Shown in pieces: positions 9,102 through 17,850 of a stretch of DNA of 64,000 nt. The position numbers and the translations under genes are program-made. The notes under the pieces are model-generated. The model did not search any database. It was not told where the DNA came from and worked only from the letters and a program-made list of their open reading frames with translations. Source of the stretch: Flavobacteriales bacterium (GTDB lineage Bacteria > Bacteroidota > Bacteroidia > Flavobacteriales > Flavobacteriaceae); the NCBI GenBank assembly GCA_027066365.1, contig JAMONV010000004.1:62001-126000 (forward strand), read 5' to 3'. Every line of letters begins with the position of its first letter. Position 1 is the stretch's first letter.

Positions 9102-10129
9102 GTAATTTAGATGTGGATAAGGAACAGGAGCGGGACGATTTATATGAACATTATCGTTTTGAGGTGAGTGCCAGTCAATCGCCGGTGCGCATAGACCGAT
9201 ATTTGACGGCTAAATTGGAAGGGGTTTCGCGTAACAAAGTGCAAAATGCCGTAAAAGCCGGCAATGTGGTAGTGAACGACAAGCCGGTGAAGGTTAATTA
9301 TAAGGTTAGGCCGGGCGATATAATCCGTTTGTTGTTGCCGTATGCGCCCTATCGCGAACTTTTGAAGCCCGAGCCGATGGATTTGGACATTGTTTATGAA
9401 GACAATGATGTGTTGGTGGTAAACAAACCTCCGGGTCTTGTGGTGCATCCCGCCCACGGGCATTATAGCGGAACATTGATCAACGGTATTATTCATCACG
9501 TGGAAAACCTTCCGCAATCCGGCGATGATGTAAGGCCGGGATTGGTGCATCGTATCGATAAAGATACGTCGGGATTATTGGTGGTGGCCAAAAACGAAAC
9601 GTCCATGAACAAATTGGCCAAGCAGTTTGCCGAAAAAACCACCGAGCGAAAGTATATTGCTTTGGTTTGGGGAGATTTGGAACAAGACGAAGGAACCATT
9701 AGGGGGCATGTAGGCAGGCATCCGAAAAACCGTATTATGATGCATGTTTTTCCCGAAGGATCCCAAGGGAAGCATGCCGTAACTCACTACAAGGTATTGG
9801 AGCGGTTTCATTATGTGACATTAGTGGAAGTGACTTTGGAAACCGGACGTACGCATCAAATACGTGTGCACTTCAAGCATATCGGTCATCCGCTTTTCAA
9901 TGACGCTGTTTATGGCGGTGATAAAATTTTGAAAGGAAGTACTTTTGCCAAATACAAACAATTCGTGGAAAATACTTTCAAGGTGCTACCACGTCAGGCA
10001 TTGCATGCCAAAACGCTGGGTTTTACGCATCCTACCACCGGCCTGCGCATGCGCTTCGATTCGCCTGTCCCCAACGATATTCAAGCGGCCATTGAGCGTT
10101 GGAGACGATACGTATCGCAACGAACCTGA
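9098..10129 (+). CDS. rluD: Ribosomal large-subunit pseudouridine synthase (RluA/RluD family)
   Basis: 343 residues: an N-terminal S4 RNA-binding domain (about 25-85, IDRYLTAKLEGVSRNKVQ) followed by the RluA-type catalytic domain. The catalytic motif HRIDKDTSGLLV lies near residue 151, with the conserved VVNKPPGLVVHPA and GRTHQIRVH blocks in place. RluD converts uridines in helix 69 of 23S rRNA to pseudouridine; the RluD rather than RluC/RluA label rests on domain order. Overlaps the PASTA gene start-to-stop. Confidence 0.88.
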   Translation: MSNLDVDKEQERDDLYEHYRFEVSASQSPVRIDRYLTAKLEGVSRNKVQNAVKAGNVVVNDKPVKVNYKVRPGDIIRLLLPYAPYRELLKPEPMDLDIVYEDNDVLVVNKPPGLVVHPAHGHYSGTLINGIIHHVENLPQSGDDVRPGLVHRIDKDTSGLLVVAKNETSMNKLAKQFAEKTTERKYIALVWGDLEQDEGTIRGHVGRHPKNRIMMHVFPEGSQGKHAVTHYKVLERFHYVTLVEVTLETGRTHQIRVHFKHIGHPLFNDAVYGGDKILKGSTFAKYKQFVENTFKVLPRQALHAKTLGFTHPTTGLRMRFDSPVPNDIQAAIERWRRYVSQRT

Positions 10130-10186
10130 TGATTTTCCGTCGCTTCAAGTATTTTTTCTAACTTTACTTTTTAAAATCAACCAACC

Positions 10187-12196
10187 ATGTTCGACCGCCT
10201 GTTTATGAATATCCTTCGTCGAAGCGGGGATTTTTACAAGGTATTATTGGTATTGACTGCGGCGGCAATTTTGACGTATTTTTTTCCGGATAAATCCCGT
10301 TTCCCTTACCGTTATTCCGAAGAAAAACCTTGGGTTTATTCCGATTTGTATGCACCGTTTGATTTTGCCGTAAAAAAAAGTCCGGAACAATGGCAAAAGG
10401 AAGTGGATTCGGTAATAGCTTCGGCGCCGGTGATTTATGATCGATTTCCGGTAGATACGGCGGCTTTGATTAACCGGTTTTTTGCGCAAACGGCAAGTGA
10501 AGGAATCTTTTTGAATATCCAAGAAAAAAAACGAATAGCTAATAAGTTAAAAGAAATATACCGTCGCGGCTTAACCGATGCCGCCCCCGGTGAAAAGCCG
10601 GTTTTTGTTTTGCAAAACAAGCATTTGATAAGGACGGTGCAATATCCGTTTAGCATTCATAGCTTGAAACGTCAATGGATGACCAATTCCGTTGTTGATA
10701 GGCAGAAGGCAGAAAAATTATGGCCTGTTTTATTGGCTACGTTAAAACCCAATCTTAGAATCAATGTTCGATATACCGAAAAATACAAGCAAAATCTTTT
10801 GGAAAAGCTCAGCCCATACGAACGCATCGTTTATAAAGGCGAACGGATTGTTTCCAAAGGCGAAAAAATAAGGAAAGATCAGCTGAAAGTATTGGATTCG
10901 TTGAAGCAATTATTTGGAAAGGACATGCGAAACCGCCGGGTAATGTTAGCCGGTTTCGGGCTGTTGAGTGTTTTTTTATTCGGGCTCTTGATTTTTTATT
11001 TGCGAATTTTTAAAAAAGAGATTTATTATAATAATTCCGAATTGAGTTTAATTATCATTAATGTTTTACTGATCGGTTCGGTTTTATTTGTAATGCAACG
11101 TTATTTTCCGCAATATATATACGTTATTCCTTTTGTCGTATTACCGGTGATTATCAAAAGTTTTTTCGATTGGGAAGTGGCAATGGTGGTGTTGGGTATT
11201 TCGATTATGCTGATCGCCCCGGGAATGGGTTCGCCGTATGAATATGCTTTTTTACAAAGTTTGGCCGGACTGACCGCTATTTTGACCGTAACGGATTTGA
11301 CCAAACGAAGCCGTTTGTTTATGTCTATGGCCAAAATTATTTTAACTTATTTTTTCGGATACATGGCCTTTATTTTTATTGTTTACGGCGAATGGAAATT
11401 ATTTGATCCGTCTTATGCCGTGATGTTTTTGATTAACGGATTGTTGGCCGTGGCTTTGGTGCATGAGTTGATTTTGTTGTTTGAGAAAATATTCGATATC
11501 CCTTCGGATGTAGCGTATTTGGAATTGCTAAATACGGACAATAAATTACTCAAGGAATTGGCAGCTAAAGCGCCCGGAACATTTCAGCATTCGCTTCAGG
11601 TGGGCAATTTGGCCGAAGCCATTGCCAAAGAAATCGGAGCCAATGCATTGCTGGTAAGAGTGGCGGCCTTATACCACGATATTGGAAAAATGAAAAATCC
11701 CAAGTATTTTACTGAGAACCAAATTTCGGATTATAATCCGCATGATAATTTGAAACCTTCCGAAAGTGCAAAAATTATTATTAATCACGTGATTGACGGC
11801 ATTGAAATAGCCCGGAAAAACAATATTCCGGAGCGTATTATCGATTTTATCAGGACTCATCACGGAACCGGACTGGTGAAATATTTTTTCCATAAAGCGC
11901 AAGAAGCAGGCGAAGGTCCCGATCCGGCCGATTATCGTTATCCCGGACCCAATCCTTTTTCCAAGGAAACGGCTATTTTGATGATGGCCGATTCCGTGGA
12001 AGCGGCTTCCAAGAGTTTGCAACAACCCACGGCAGCGCAATTGGACGATTTGGTGGATAAAATCATTGACGGACAATTGCACGACGGACTTTTTAATAAT
12101 GCCGATATAACCTTGAAGGAAATCAATAAAGCCAAGAAGGTACTCAAAAACAAATTGCGAAGTGTTTATCATTTACGTGTGGAATATCCCGAATAA
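10187..12196 (+). CDS. 7TM-HD phosphohydrolase (PgpH/YqfF family, cyclic-di-AMP phosphodiesterase)
   Basis: 669 residues with the full PgpH architecture: one N-terminal helix (about 15-35), an extracellular 7TMR-HDED domain to about residue 245, a block of about seven helices to about 440, then a cytosolic HD domain. HD residues: H in GTFQHSLQVGNLAEAIA and the metal pair in LYHDIGKMKNPKYF, then HHGT further on. PgpH proteins hydrolyse cyclic di-AMP and thereby affect osmotic and wall homeostasis. A weak -7 box (TAACTTTA) lies in the 57-base gap in front. The substrate is inferred from the family. Confidence 0.87.
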   Translation: MFDRLFMNILRRSGDFYKVLLVLTAAAILTYFFPDKSRFPYRYSEEKPWVYSDLYAPFDFAVKKSPEQWQKEVDSVIASAPVIYDRFPVDTAALINRFFAQTASEGIFLNIQEKKRIANKLKEIYRRGLTDAAPGEKPVFVLQNKHLIRTVQYPFSIHSLKRQWMTNSVVDRQKAEKLWPVLLATLKPNLRINVRYTEKYKQNLLEKLSPYERIVYKGERIVSKGEKIRKDQLKVLDSLKQLFGKDMRNRRVMLAGFGLLSVFLFGLLIFYLRIFKKEIYYNNSELSLIIINVLLIGSVLFVMQRYFPQYIYVIPFVVLPVIIKSFFDWEVAMVVLGISIMLIAPGMGSPYEYAFLQSLAGLTAILTVTDLTKRSRLFMSMAKIILTYFFGYMAFIFIVYGEWKLFDPSYAVMFLINGLLAVALVHELILLFEKIFDIPSDVAYLELLNTDNKLLKELAAKAPGTFQHSLQVGNLAEAIAKEIGANALLVRVAALYHDIGKMKNPKYFTENQISDYNPHDNLKPSESAKIIINHVIDGIEIARKNNIPERIIDFIRTHHGTGLVKYFFHKAQEAGEGPDPADYRYPGPNPFSKETAILMMADSVEAASKSLQQPTAAQLDDLVDKIIDGQLHDGLFNNADITLKEINKAKKVLKNKLRSVYHLRVEYPE

Positions 12197-12202
12197 AATC
12201 TC

Positions 12203-12233
12203 TTGACCGGATGAAAAAATTATTATAACTTTG
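12203..12233 (+). promoter_or_regulatory. Bacteroidota-type promoter for the tRNA genes
   Basis: TTG at 12203-12205 and TAACTTTG at 12226-12233 are separated by 20 bases, matching the -33/-7 pattern of the primary sigma factor of Bacteroidota. The tRNA-Ser gene begins 12 bases downstream. Confidence 0.7.
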
Positions 12234-12244
12234 CAATCTGAAAA

Positions 12245-12328
12245 GGAGAGGTGCCGGAGTGGTAACGGAGCGGATTGCTAATCCGTGACCTCGCAAGGGG
12301 TCCCAGGGTTCGAATCCCTGTCTCTCCG
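12245..12328 (+). tRNA. tRNA-Ser (anticodon GCT)
   Basis: Cloverleaf of 84 nucleotides with a 7-pair acceptor stem (one G-T pair), the long variable arm typical of serine tRNAs, the T-loop GGTTCGAATCC and anticodon GCT at 12277-12279. It reads AGC/AGU codons. No CCA is encoded. Confidence 0.95.
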
Positions 12329-12333
12329 CAAGA

Positions 12334-12361
12334 AAAACCGCCATAACGGCCGGTTTTTTTT
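12334..12361 (+). terminator. Probable terminator between the two tRNA genes
   Basis: An interrupted GC-rich hairpin (AAACCG against CGGTTT with an inner CC/GG pair) is followed by seven or more T. It lies directly behind tRNA-Ser. Confidence 0.55.
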
Positions 12362-12384
12362 ATAAAAGATTCATTGAAACAGAG

Positions 12385-12461
12385 GGTCGCGTAGCTCAGC
12401 CGGATAGAGCATCGGATTTCTAATCCGACGGTCGCAGGTTCGAGTCCTGCCGCGATCGCCA
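12385..12461 (+). tRNA. tRNA-Arg (anticodon TCT)
   Basis: 77 nucleotides including an encoded CCA at 12459-12461. The acceptor arm GGTCGCG pairs with CGCGATC (one G-T), the D-arm is GCTCAGCCGGATAGAGC, the anticodon TCT is at 12419-12421, and the T-loop is GGTTCGAGTCC. It reads AGA. Confidence 0.95.
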
Positions 12462-12480
12462 AAATAACTGAAGTCATATT

Positions 12481-12816
12481 ATGCATTATCATTTTGCGGA
12501 ATCTTTGGAAGAAGCGCAGCGATTTTTACGTGAAAATCCCGCGGTTATGGTCTTTTTTTCCGATGAATCGTGTAATGTGGGCGATGCTTTGTCGCCAAAG
12601 TTGCAAGCTTTGTTGAAGGAACATTTTCCCGAAATGCGTTTTTTGGAAATCAACGTTCAAATGATTCCAGCGGCGCGCGGGTATTTCAATATTTTTGTGA
12701 TTCCTTCGGTTCTTGTTTATTTCGACGGGCGCGAAACTTTGCGTTATGCACGCCATATTAATGTTTCGCAAATGGCCCCGGAGATCGACCGGGTTTATGA
12801 TTTGATGTTCGGTTGA
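12481..12816 (+). CDS. Thioredoxin-fold protein with a single active-site-position cysteine
   Basis: 111 residues with a thioredoxin-like pattern: a strand (AVMVFFSDESC), a helix, the strand MRFLEINVQ, and the cis-proline segment IPSVLVYFDG. Only one cysteine is present, where the CxxC of thioredoxin would be (residue 31 region, ESCNVG). Classic disulfide exchange is therefore unlikely, while a monothiol or binding role is possible. The gene starts 20 bases after tRNA-Arg. Function not known. Confidence 0.7.
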   Translation: MHYHFAESLEEAQRFLRENPAVMVFFSDESCNVGDALSPKLQALLKEHFPEMRFLEINVQMIPAARGYFNIFVIPSVLVYFDGRETLRYARHINVSQMAPEIDRVYDLMFG

Positions 12817-12858
12817 ATCGCTACGCATTTGTTATATTTGCCTAAAAAAACCGATGTT

Positions 12859-13137
12859 ATGATTACGAAAGATATCACCATAGAAGATTTGGTGGAAGAT
12901 TATCCTTTTGCCGAAGAATATTTGCGTGTGCGCGGGATAAAATGCATTCGCTGCGGTGAACCGATTTGGGGCACCTTGGAAACAGCCTGCAAAGAGAAGA
13001 ATTTCAGCGATGAAGAAATCGAAAAAATCGTAGAAGAACTTAATAAGATTGCCGCCGACCCTTCCGTTTATACTGCAGACGAACCCGATACGCCGAAAAT
13101 CGAAACCCGGAAAATCGACAGGGCTAAAGAAAATTGA
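12859..13137 (+). CDS. DUF1858-type small protein
   Basis: 92 residues from ATG 12859. The frame is open from 12829, but a -7 box (TATATTTG, 12833-12840) lies in that stretch, so the later start is preferred. The N-terminal half (ITIEDLVEDYPFAEEYLRVRGIKCIRCGEPIWGTLETAC) is a DUF1858 domain, with three cysteines that could bind metal or form a redox pair. Members often sit beside, or are fused to, iron-sulfur or nitrogen-oxide proteins; no direct function is established. Confidence 0.72.
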   Translation: MITKDITIEDLVEDYPFAEEYLRVRGIKCIRCGEPIWGTLETACKEKNFSDEEIEKIVEELNKIAADPSVYTADEPDTPKIETRKIDRAKEN

Positions 13138-13164
13138 CATTTTCCCGGAAATTGATTACATTTG
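13134..13164 (+). promoter_or_regulatory. Promoter for the TerB-like gene
   Basis: TTG at 13134-13136, 20-base spacer, TACATTTG at 13157-13164; the ATG follows at 13182. This decides against the upstream in-frame start at 13134. Confidence 0.65.
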
Positions 13165-13181
13165 TAAAAACCCCAGGAAGT

Positions 13182-13616
13182 ATGAGTATTTTTGACGCGC
13201 TTGGCAGTGCCGAATATAAGCAACATGTCAGTTTGTTGGCCACGTTGATAAAAATGTCGGCTGCGGACGGAAGAATAGACGATTCCGAATGGAAAATTAT
13301 CGAAAAGGTAGCCGAAAAATACGGATTTAACGAAGAAGCCGTTAAATATTTGAAGAAAAATTTCGATCGATATTCTTTGGATACGCCTTTTTCTTTGGAA
13401 GAACGGATTCAACAACTTTATGATTTGACCCGTTTGGCTTTTGCGGACGGTCATTTGGATTTTAAGGAATTGCGTATATTATTGCGATCGGTTTTGGGAT
13501 TGGGATTTCCGCCGGATAAGGCCGAGTTGATTTTTGAAACCGCCGTGAATTCCGTTAAAAACAACGATTCCAAAGAGCAATTTTTTGCGTTGGTAAAAGA
13601 TATTGTTAGTTCGTAG
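13182..13616 (+). CDS. TerB-family (tellurite resistance type) helical protein
   Basis: 144 residues, all-helical, with two acidic loops of the TerB kind: KMSAADGRIDDSEW near residue 22 and RLAFADGHLDFKEL near 89, each like a DGxxDxxE metal-binding loop. TerB domains occur in stress and phage-defence modules and as solitary proteins in Bacteroidota. No other ter genes are nearby. The start is set by the promoter just upstream. Confidence 0.75.
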   Translation: MSIFDALGSAEYKQHVSLLATLIKMSAADGRIDDSEWKIIEKVAEKYGFNEEAVKYLKKNFDRYSLDTPFSLEERIQQLYDLTRLAFADGHLDFKELRILLRSVLGLGFPPDKAELIFETAVNSVKNNDSKEQFFALVKDIVSS

Positions 13617-13622
13617 CGGCGG

Positions 13623-14345
13623 ATGAGAGGAATTGTTTTGTTGATTGTTTTTTCTTTGGTTTTTTCTTGTAAATCTCATTCGGATTATGTTGCTGAGGCT
13701 TTACAACCGGCGGAAAAAGGTGATAGAATTTCGAGAGATTCGCTTGAAGCCTATTATCAGCGTTATATTTCGGCCGTTTCGCCGGGAAAGACTTTCAAGC
13801 ATTACAGTGGTTTAATTCGTAAGGGAATTTTGTTTGATGGGGGCGATCGTTTGCCTGTGGAAATTACTGTAAATAAACGTCCCGTTTATTTTTCCGTTGT
13901 GGTAAAATTACAAGGAGCGAACCGGAAAATTGTGGAATATTCGGTTGATAGTTTGATTCATCCGCAAGGATTGAAGAACGAAGATCGGAAAAATATCAAA
14001 CAAATGATTGTGCGGATAGCACAATGTCCCGTAGCGGGAATTTTTGTATATTTCGTTCAAAATCATTATACGTTTTTTAAGAAAGATAATCAATTGGCAG
14101 GTGATATCGAGACTACCGATTTATATACTTTTGACGGTGACTACCGGTGGGATTTTTATTTGGACAAAAAAACGGGATTATTGGTGAGATTGACGAAATC
14201 GGACAAAAACGGCATGCTATTTGCGATTGATTTTATGGATTTTCGAAACAAAAACGGATTGATGTTGTCTTATCATATGATTGTGCACGATAAAACGAAT
14301 AATAAAAAATCTTATATTTGGAAAAAAATAACATTAAAACCATAA
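13623..14345 (+). CDS. Lipoprotein, LolA/LolB-like fold suspected
   Basis: 240 residues with a lipoprotein signal MRGIVLLIVFSLVFSC (cysteine 16). The rest is a strand-rich sequence with a C-terminal pattern (LYTFDGDYRWDFYLDKKTGLLVRL, then MLFAIDFMDFRNKNGLMLSYHM) like the incomplete beta barrel of LolA-type proteins, which carry lipids or lipoproteins. The start lies 6 bases after the TerB stop and the downstream neighbour has the same kind of pattern. I do not recognise a precise family. Confidence 0.6.
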   Translation: MRGIVLLIVFSLVFSCKSHSDYVAEALQPAEKGDRISRDSLEAYYQRYISAVSPGKTFKHYSGLIRKGILFDGGDRLPVEITVNKRPVYFSVVVKLQGANRKIVEYSVDSLIHPQGLKNEDRKNIKQMIVRIAQCPVAGIFVYFVQNHYTFFKKDNQLAGDIETTDLYTFDGDYRWDFYLDKKTGLLVRLTKSDKNGMLFAIDFMDFRNKNGLMLSYHMIVHDKTNNKKSYIWKKITLKP

Positions 14346-14357
14346 ATTTATTTATCT

Positions 14358-15059
14358 ATGAAAAAAACATTGATAGTTTTATTGGGATTGGTTATTAGTT
14401 TTGGCTTTGCTCAAGACAAAAAAGCCGAAAAAATTTTTAACCAATATGTTGAAGCCATTGGCGGTAAAGCCAAAATGGAAAAAGTTCAATCCATACTCAA
14501 GAAGTTTACTGCCAAGCAAATGGGGCAGGAAATTCCAATGGAAATGTATGCGAGCCGAAAAGGTGAAATGTATCAGAAAATGAGCATGATGGGTATGGAA
14601 ATGGTGGTTATGGCCATTAAAGACGGAAAAGGTTTTGTTTTGAATCAGCAAATGGGGTATGACGATTTGGATGAAGAAAAGCTCAAGGAATTTACCCAAA
14701 ACATTTCCTTATTCGATATGGCCGAGAAGTATGATAACATGAAATTGGAATATGTGGGTCAAAAAGAAAAGGACGGGAAAAAGTACGAAGTGATAAAAGC
14801 CGTTTCCGATAAAGGGGATGAATCTTTCCTTTATTTTGATTCCGGGACACATTTGTTGAGATATGTTATAGTCAAAAGCGATCAAGGCGAAGTGGAAACC
14901 GAATTGAGCGATTATAAAGAAATCGACGGGATTAAGATTCCAATGAAGACGACCGTTAGAATGGGCGGACAGGTGGTTTCGGAAATTACAACGACGGAAG
15001 TGATTTTCAATCCCGGTAAAGATCAAATTGACGAAAATGCTTTTGTAAAGCCCGAATAA
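14358..15059 (+). CDS. Periplasmic outer-membrane lipoprotein-sorting-like protein (LolA-like)
   Basis: 233 residues with a Sec signal (MKKTLIVLLGLVISFGFAQ) and then KAEKIFNQYVEAIGGKAKMEKVQSI, the usual beginning of Bacteroidota LolA-like proteins. The C-terminal half alternates strands ending in LSDYKEIDGIKIPMKTTVRMGGQ. It probably binds a hydrophobic ligand in the periplasm. A terminator follows at 15090. Confidence 0.68.
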   Translation: MKKTLIVLLGLVISFGFAQDKKAEKIFNQYVEAIGGKAKMEKVQSILKKFTAKQMGQEIPMEMYASRKGEMYQKMSMMGMEMVVMAIKDGKGFVLNQQMGYDDLDEEKLKEFTQNISLFDMAEKYDNMKLEYVGQKEKDGKKYEVIKAVSDKGDESFLYFDSGTHLLRYVIVKSDQGEVETELSDYKEIDGIKIPMKTTVRMGGQVVSEITTTEVIFNPGKDQIDENAFVKPE

Positions 15060-15089
15060 TCCGTTTAGAAACCTTTTGCGATGAAAATT

Positions 15090-15115
15090 CCCGGTCATTT
15101 CGACCGGGATTTTTT
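15090..15115 (+). terminator. Rho-independent terminator
   Basis: Perfect 7-pair stem (CCCGGTC with GACCGGG, 5-base loop) followed by six T, behind the LolA-like gene. Confidence 0.85.
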
Positions 15116-15145
15116 AAAAAATTTTTTAAATCCGAAATTAATGCC

Positions 15146-15153
15146 TACCTTTG
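15146..15153 (+). promoter_or_regulatory. -7 promoter element for the RRM gene
   Basis: TACCTTTG matches TAnnTTTG and lies 28 bases before the ATG at 15182; I see no clear -33 TTG at the right distance. Confidence 0.45.
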
Positions 15154-15181
15154 GCACAGATTAATTTTTATTTTTAGTATT

Positions 15182-15430
15182 ATGAACATTTATGTGGGGA
15201 ATATCCCTTATCGCTTAGGCGAAGAAGATTTGAGAGAAATCTTTGAAGAGTACGGAACGGTTGAATCCGTAAAAATCATTACCGATAAATTTTCGGGACG
15301 CAGTAAAGGTTTCGGTTTTATAGAAATGCCGGATGCAGAGGAAGCGAAAAAAGCTATCGAGGAGCTTAATGAAGCGGAAGTTGATGGACGTAATTTGCGA
15401 GTAAACGAAGCCAAACCGAGGGAATATTAA
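15182..15430 (+). CDS. RRM-domain RNA-binding protein
   Basis: 82 residues that are almost entirely one RNA recognition motif. RNP2 is IYVGNI (residues 3-8) and RNP1 is KGFGFIEM (near 41-48), the aromatic residues that stack on RNA. It lacks the glycine-rich tail of cold-inducible relatives. Such single-RRM proteins are common in Bacteroidota and probably act as RNA chaperones. Monocistronic, with a -7 box upstream and a terminator downstream. Confidence 0.9.
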   Translation: MNIYVGNIPYRLGEEDLREIFEEYGTVESVKIITDKFSGRSKGFGFIEMPDAEEAKKAIEELNEAEVDGRNLRVNEAKPREY

Positions 15431-15454
15431 TCATTTCCTTTTGAGAACGAGATG

Positions 15455-15482
15455 AAGCTTCGCCAAAGGCGGAGCTTTTTTT
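15455..15482 (+). terminator. Rho-independent terminator of the RRM gene
   Basis: AAGCTTCGCC pairs with GGCGGAGCTT (one T-G) around AAA, then a run of T. Confidence 0.85.
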
Positions 15483-15522
15483 ATAGGGAAAATTGCCGGA
15501 ATAAACCTACCTTTGCAAATCC

Positions 15523-16893
15523 ATGAAGATTGAGGTTTATAAACAGGAGTTTAAGACCACCTTTCGTTTGGCATGGCCGGTGATGGTAGGCTATGTGGGT
15601 CAAGTTTTGGTCGGTTTGGCGGATAATATCATGGTGGGGAAATTGGGTCCGGTAGCATTGGCTTCCATTTCGTTGGCCAATAGTACGATTTTCTTTGTAA
15701 TGTCGTTCGGAATCGGTTTTTCGGCGGGGATTACGCCATTGGTATCGGAAGCTTTGGGGTTAAACGACCGGCAACGGTTACACAAGATTTATTGGAACGG
15801 TTTGTTGTTGAATATGATTATGGGTTTGGTTTTGGTGATTTTGATTTACGGGCTTATTCCCGTATTGAAGCATGCGCACCAACCGCCCGAAGTGCTGAAA
15901 ACGGCGATACCTTATATTAAAATCGTAGCGACTTCGGTGTTGTTTGTGATGATTTTTCAGGCGATGAAGCAATTTGCCGACGGGATGGGTTATACGCGAA
16001 TTTCGATGCATGCTATATTGGTGACCAATTTGATTAACATTCCGTTGAGTTATGTTTTGATATACGGTGTTTGGATTTTTCCCCGGTTGGAAGTGTTGGG
16101 TGCCGGTTTGGGGACATGGTTGGCGCGGTTGCTAATCATTCCTGTTTTCTGGTATTTTTTGGTCCGTGATAAGCGCACGCGTGCATATGTTATCAAGCGA
16201 GTGAAGCCGTTGTGGGACGGAGAACTTTTGAAGAAGATTTTTTCGTTGGGTTTTCCTTCGGGTTTTCAATCTGTTTTCGAGATGGGGATTTTTACGGCGA
16301 GTGTATGGTTGGCCGGCACTTTGGGAGCCAAGGCGCAAGCGGCCAATCAAATTGCTTTGCAGTTGGTTTCGTTGACCTATATGGTTTTTATTGGGTTGGG
16401 TGTAGCGGCGACAGTCAGGACGGGTTATCGTTTCGGAAAGAAAGATTTTAAGGGCTTGCGATTTGTGGTGAAAACTTTATTGGTACAAGCGGCATTAACC
16501 GGGTTTTTGCTATCCTTTGTATTTATTGCTTTTCGTCAAGTGTTGCCATGGATTTATTTAAGCAAGCGACATGGAGGCATGGATGTGCATGAAGTGGCGG
16601 AATTGGCGGCGGGATTGTTGATTGTGGCGGGAATTTTTCAAATAAGCGACAGTTTGCAAGTGAGTTTGCAGGGGGCATTGCGCGGAATGCAGGATATGAA
16701 AATTCCCGTGATGTTGGTGTTTGTTTCTTATTGGTTAATTGGTTTTCCCGTGGCATGGATGTCCGTTCGTTATTGGGGAGTTTATGGAATTTGGGCGGGA
16801 TTGTTAACCGGATTAACCGTTGCTGCGTTTTTATTATTCCTGCGGTTTAATTATCTTTCCAAAAAATTTATTCGCTATGAAACAATTGCCTGA
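15523..16893 (+). CDS. MATE-family multidrug/cation efflux protein (NorM type)
   Basis: 456 residues with twelve predicted membrane helices in two related halves. The first half starts TFRLAWPVMVGYVGQVLVGLADNIMVGKLG, the family's first-helix pattern; the second starts LKKIFSLGFPSGFQSVFEMG. MATE proteins export cationic drugs in exchange for Na+ or H+. A -7 box (TACCTTTG, 15508-15515) lies just upstream of the ATG. The last 17 bases overlap the next gene. Confidence 0.88.
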   Translation: MKIEVYKQEFKTTFRLAWPVMVGYVGQVLVGLADNIMVGKLGPVALASISLANSTIFFVMSFGIGFSAGITPLVSEALGLNDRQRLHKIYWNGLLLNMIMGLVLVILIYGLIPVLKHAHQPPEVLKTAIPYIKIVATSVLFVMIFQAMKQFADGMGYTRISMHAILVTNLINIPLSYVLIYGVWIFPRLEVLGAGLGTWLARLLIIPVFWYFLVRDKRTRAYVIKRVKPLWDGELLKKIFSLGFPSGFQSVFEMGIFTASVWLAGTLGAKAQAANQIALQLVSLTYMVFIGLGVAATVRTGYRFGKKDFKGLRFVVKTLLVQAALTGFLLSFVFIAFRQVLPWIYLSKRHGGMDVHEVAELAAGLLIVAGIFQISDSLQVSLQGALRGMQDMKIPVMLVFVSYWLIGFPVAWMSVRYWGVYGIWAGLLTGLTVAAFLLFLRFNYLSKKFIRYETIA

Positions 16894-17116
16894 ATTTCTC
16901 ATTGCCGACAACAGCGATTATCCCGATGAAATTTATGTATTTCATACGCAATATCCGCGTTTTTTGCTTAATATCGTGACGGAAGAAGTGGAATGGATAG
17001 ACGATATTTCAGAGAAGGAAGTGCAAGAAAACAAAGATGCTTTGATTGATTTGATTAACCGGGCGTTTTTGTTTTATGATCGGGAAATGGAGAAATACGA
17101 AAAAAATGCGGATTAA
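16877..17116 (+). CDS. Small acidic cytosolic protein, unknown function
   Basis: 79 residues from ATG 16877. The sequence is acidic (DNSDYPDEIYVFHTQYPRFLLNIVTEEVEWID) and has no motif I recognise. It overlaps the MATE stop by 17 bases and the next gene's start by 11, so it belongs to a translationally coupled run, which supports it being a real gene. The open frame extends upstream inside the MATE gene but that part is a shadow. Confidence 0.7.
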   Translation: MKQLPEFLIADNSDYPDEIYVFHTQYPRFLLNIVTEEVEWIDDISEKEVQENKDALIDLINRAFLFYDREMEKYEKNAD

Positions 17117-17474
17117 AACGGTGATTGTTTTAGGTGCAAGTTCCCGTCCCGAACGTTATTCGAATAAAGCCGTTCGCATGCTGAAGCGATATGGTCACAG
17201 GGTGATTGCGGTGGGGATCAGGAAGGGAGAAATCGACGGGATTCCCTTGCGCCGGGCAGGGGATGTGGAGGAAGAAAAAGTGCATACCGTCAGCGTTTAT
17301 TTATCGCCGCCACGTCAGAAGGAATACCGAAAATATTTGAAAAAATGGAAGCCGGAAAGGGTAATTTTTAATCCGGGGACGGAAAACGATGAGTGGAAAA
17401 AAGTTTTAAACGAAGAAGGGGTTGAAGTGGTGGACAATTGCACATTGGTGATGTTGCAAACGGGATTATTTTAA
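17106..17474 (+). CDS. CoA-binding (Rossmann-fold) protein, YccU-like
   Basis: 122 residues from ATG 17106. The N-terminus TVIVLGASSRPERYSNKA is the nucleotide-binding loop of the CoA_binding domain, followed by VIAVGIRKGEIDGIP and, near the end, NPGTENDEW and VDNCTLVML. These proteins resemble the N-terminal domain of succinyl-CoA synthetase alpha; what they do in cells is not well known. It overlaps the preceding small gene by 11 bases. Confidence 0.85.
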   Translation: MRIKTVIVLGASSRPERYSNKAVRMLKRYGHRVIAVGIRKGEIDGIPLRRAGDVEEEKVHTVSVYLSPPRQKEYRKYLKKWKPERVIFNPGTENDEWKKVLNEEGVEVVDNCTLVMLQTGLF

Positions 17475-17494
17475 ATAACAATCATATCATAATC

Positions 17495-17836
17495 ATGGGT
17501 GGAAAAAAGAAATTCAACAGTTTGGAGGAATTGGGCGGCTTGGTCTATTCTACCGGCATGGAAATCCGGGAAAATATCCGGAGGGAAGCCGAGAAAAATA
17601 CGGTGATTAAAGCATATTATTCCAAGAAAGGCCGGGGCGGAAAAACGGCAACCGTTTTGAAAGGTTTTCGCATGCCCGACCATGAATTGAAGATTTTGGC
17701 CAAGCGTTTGAAACAAAAATTGGGGACGGGAGGCAGTGTCAAAAACGGCGAAATCATAATTCAAGGCGATATTCGGGATAAGGTAATACGGCTATTGGAA
17801 TCGGAAGGATATACAGTGAAAAAAGCGGGCGGATAA
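17495..17836 (+). CDS. SUI1/eIF1-like translation factor (YciH family)
   Basis: 113 residues from ATG 17495. The core GRGGKTATVLKGF followed by LAKRLKQKLGTGGSVKNGEIIIQGD is the signature of SUI1/eIF1 proteins, which in bacteria bind the 30S subunit and influence start-codon choice. The N-terminal 50 residues are variable in the family. Confidence 0.87.
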   Translation: MGGKKKFNSLEELGGLVYSTGMEIRENIRREAEKNTVIKAYYSKKGRGGKTATVLKGFRMPDHELKILAKRLKQKLGTGGSVKNGEIIIQGDIRDKVIRLLESEGYTVKKAGG

Positions 17837-17850
17837 GAAAACGGAATTTT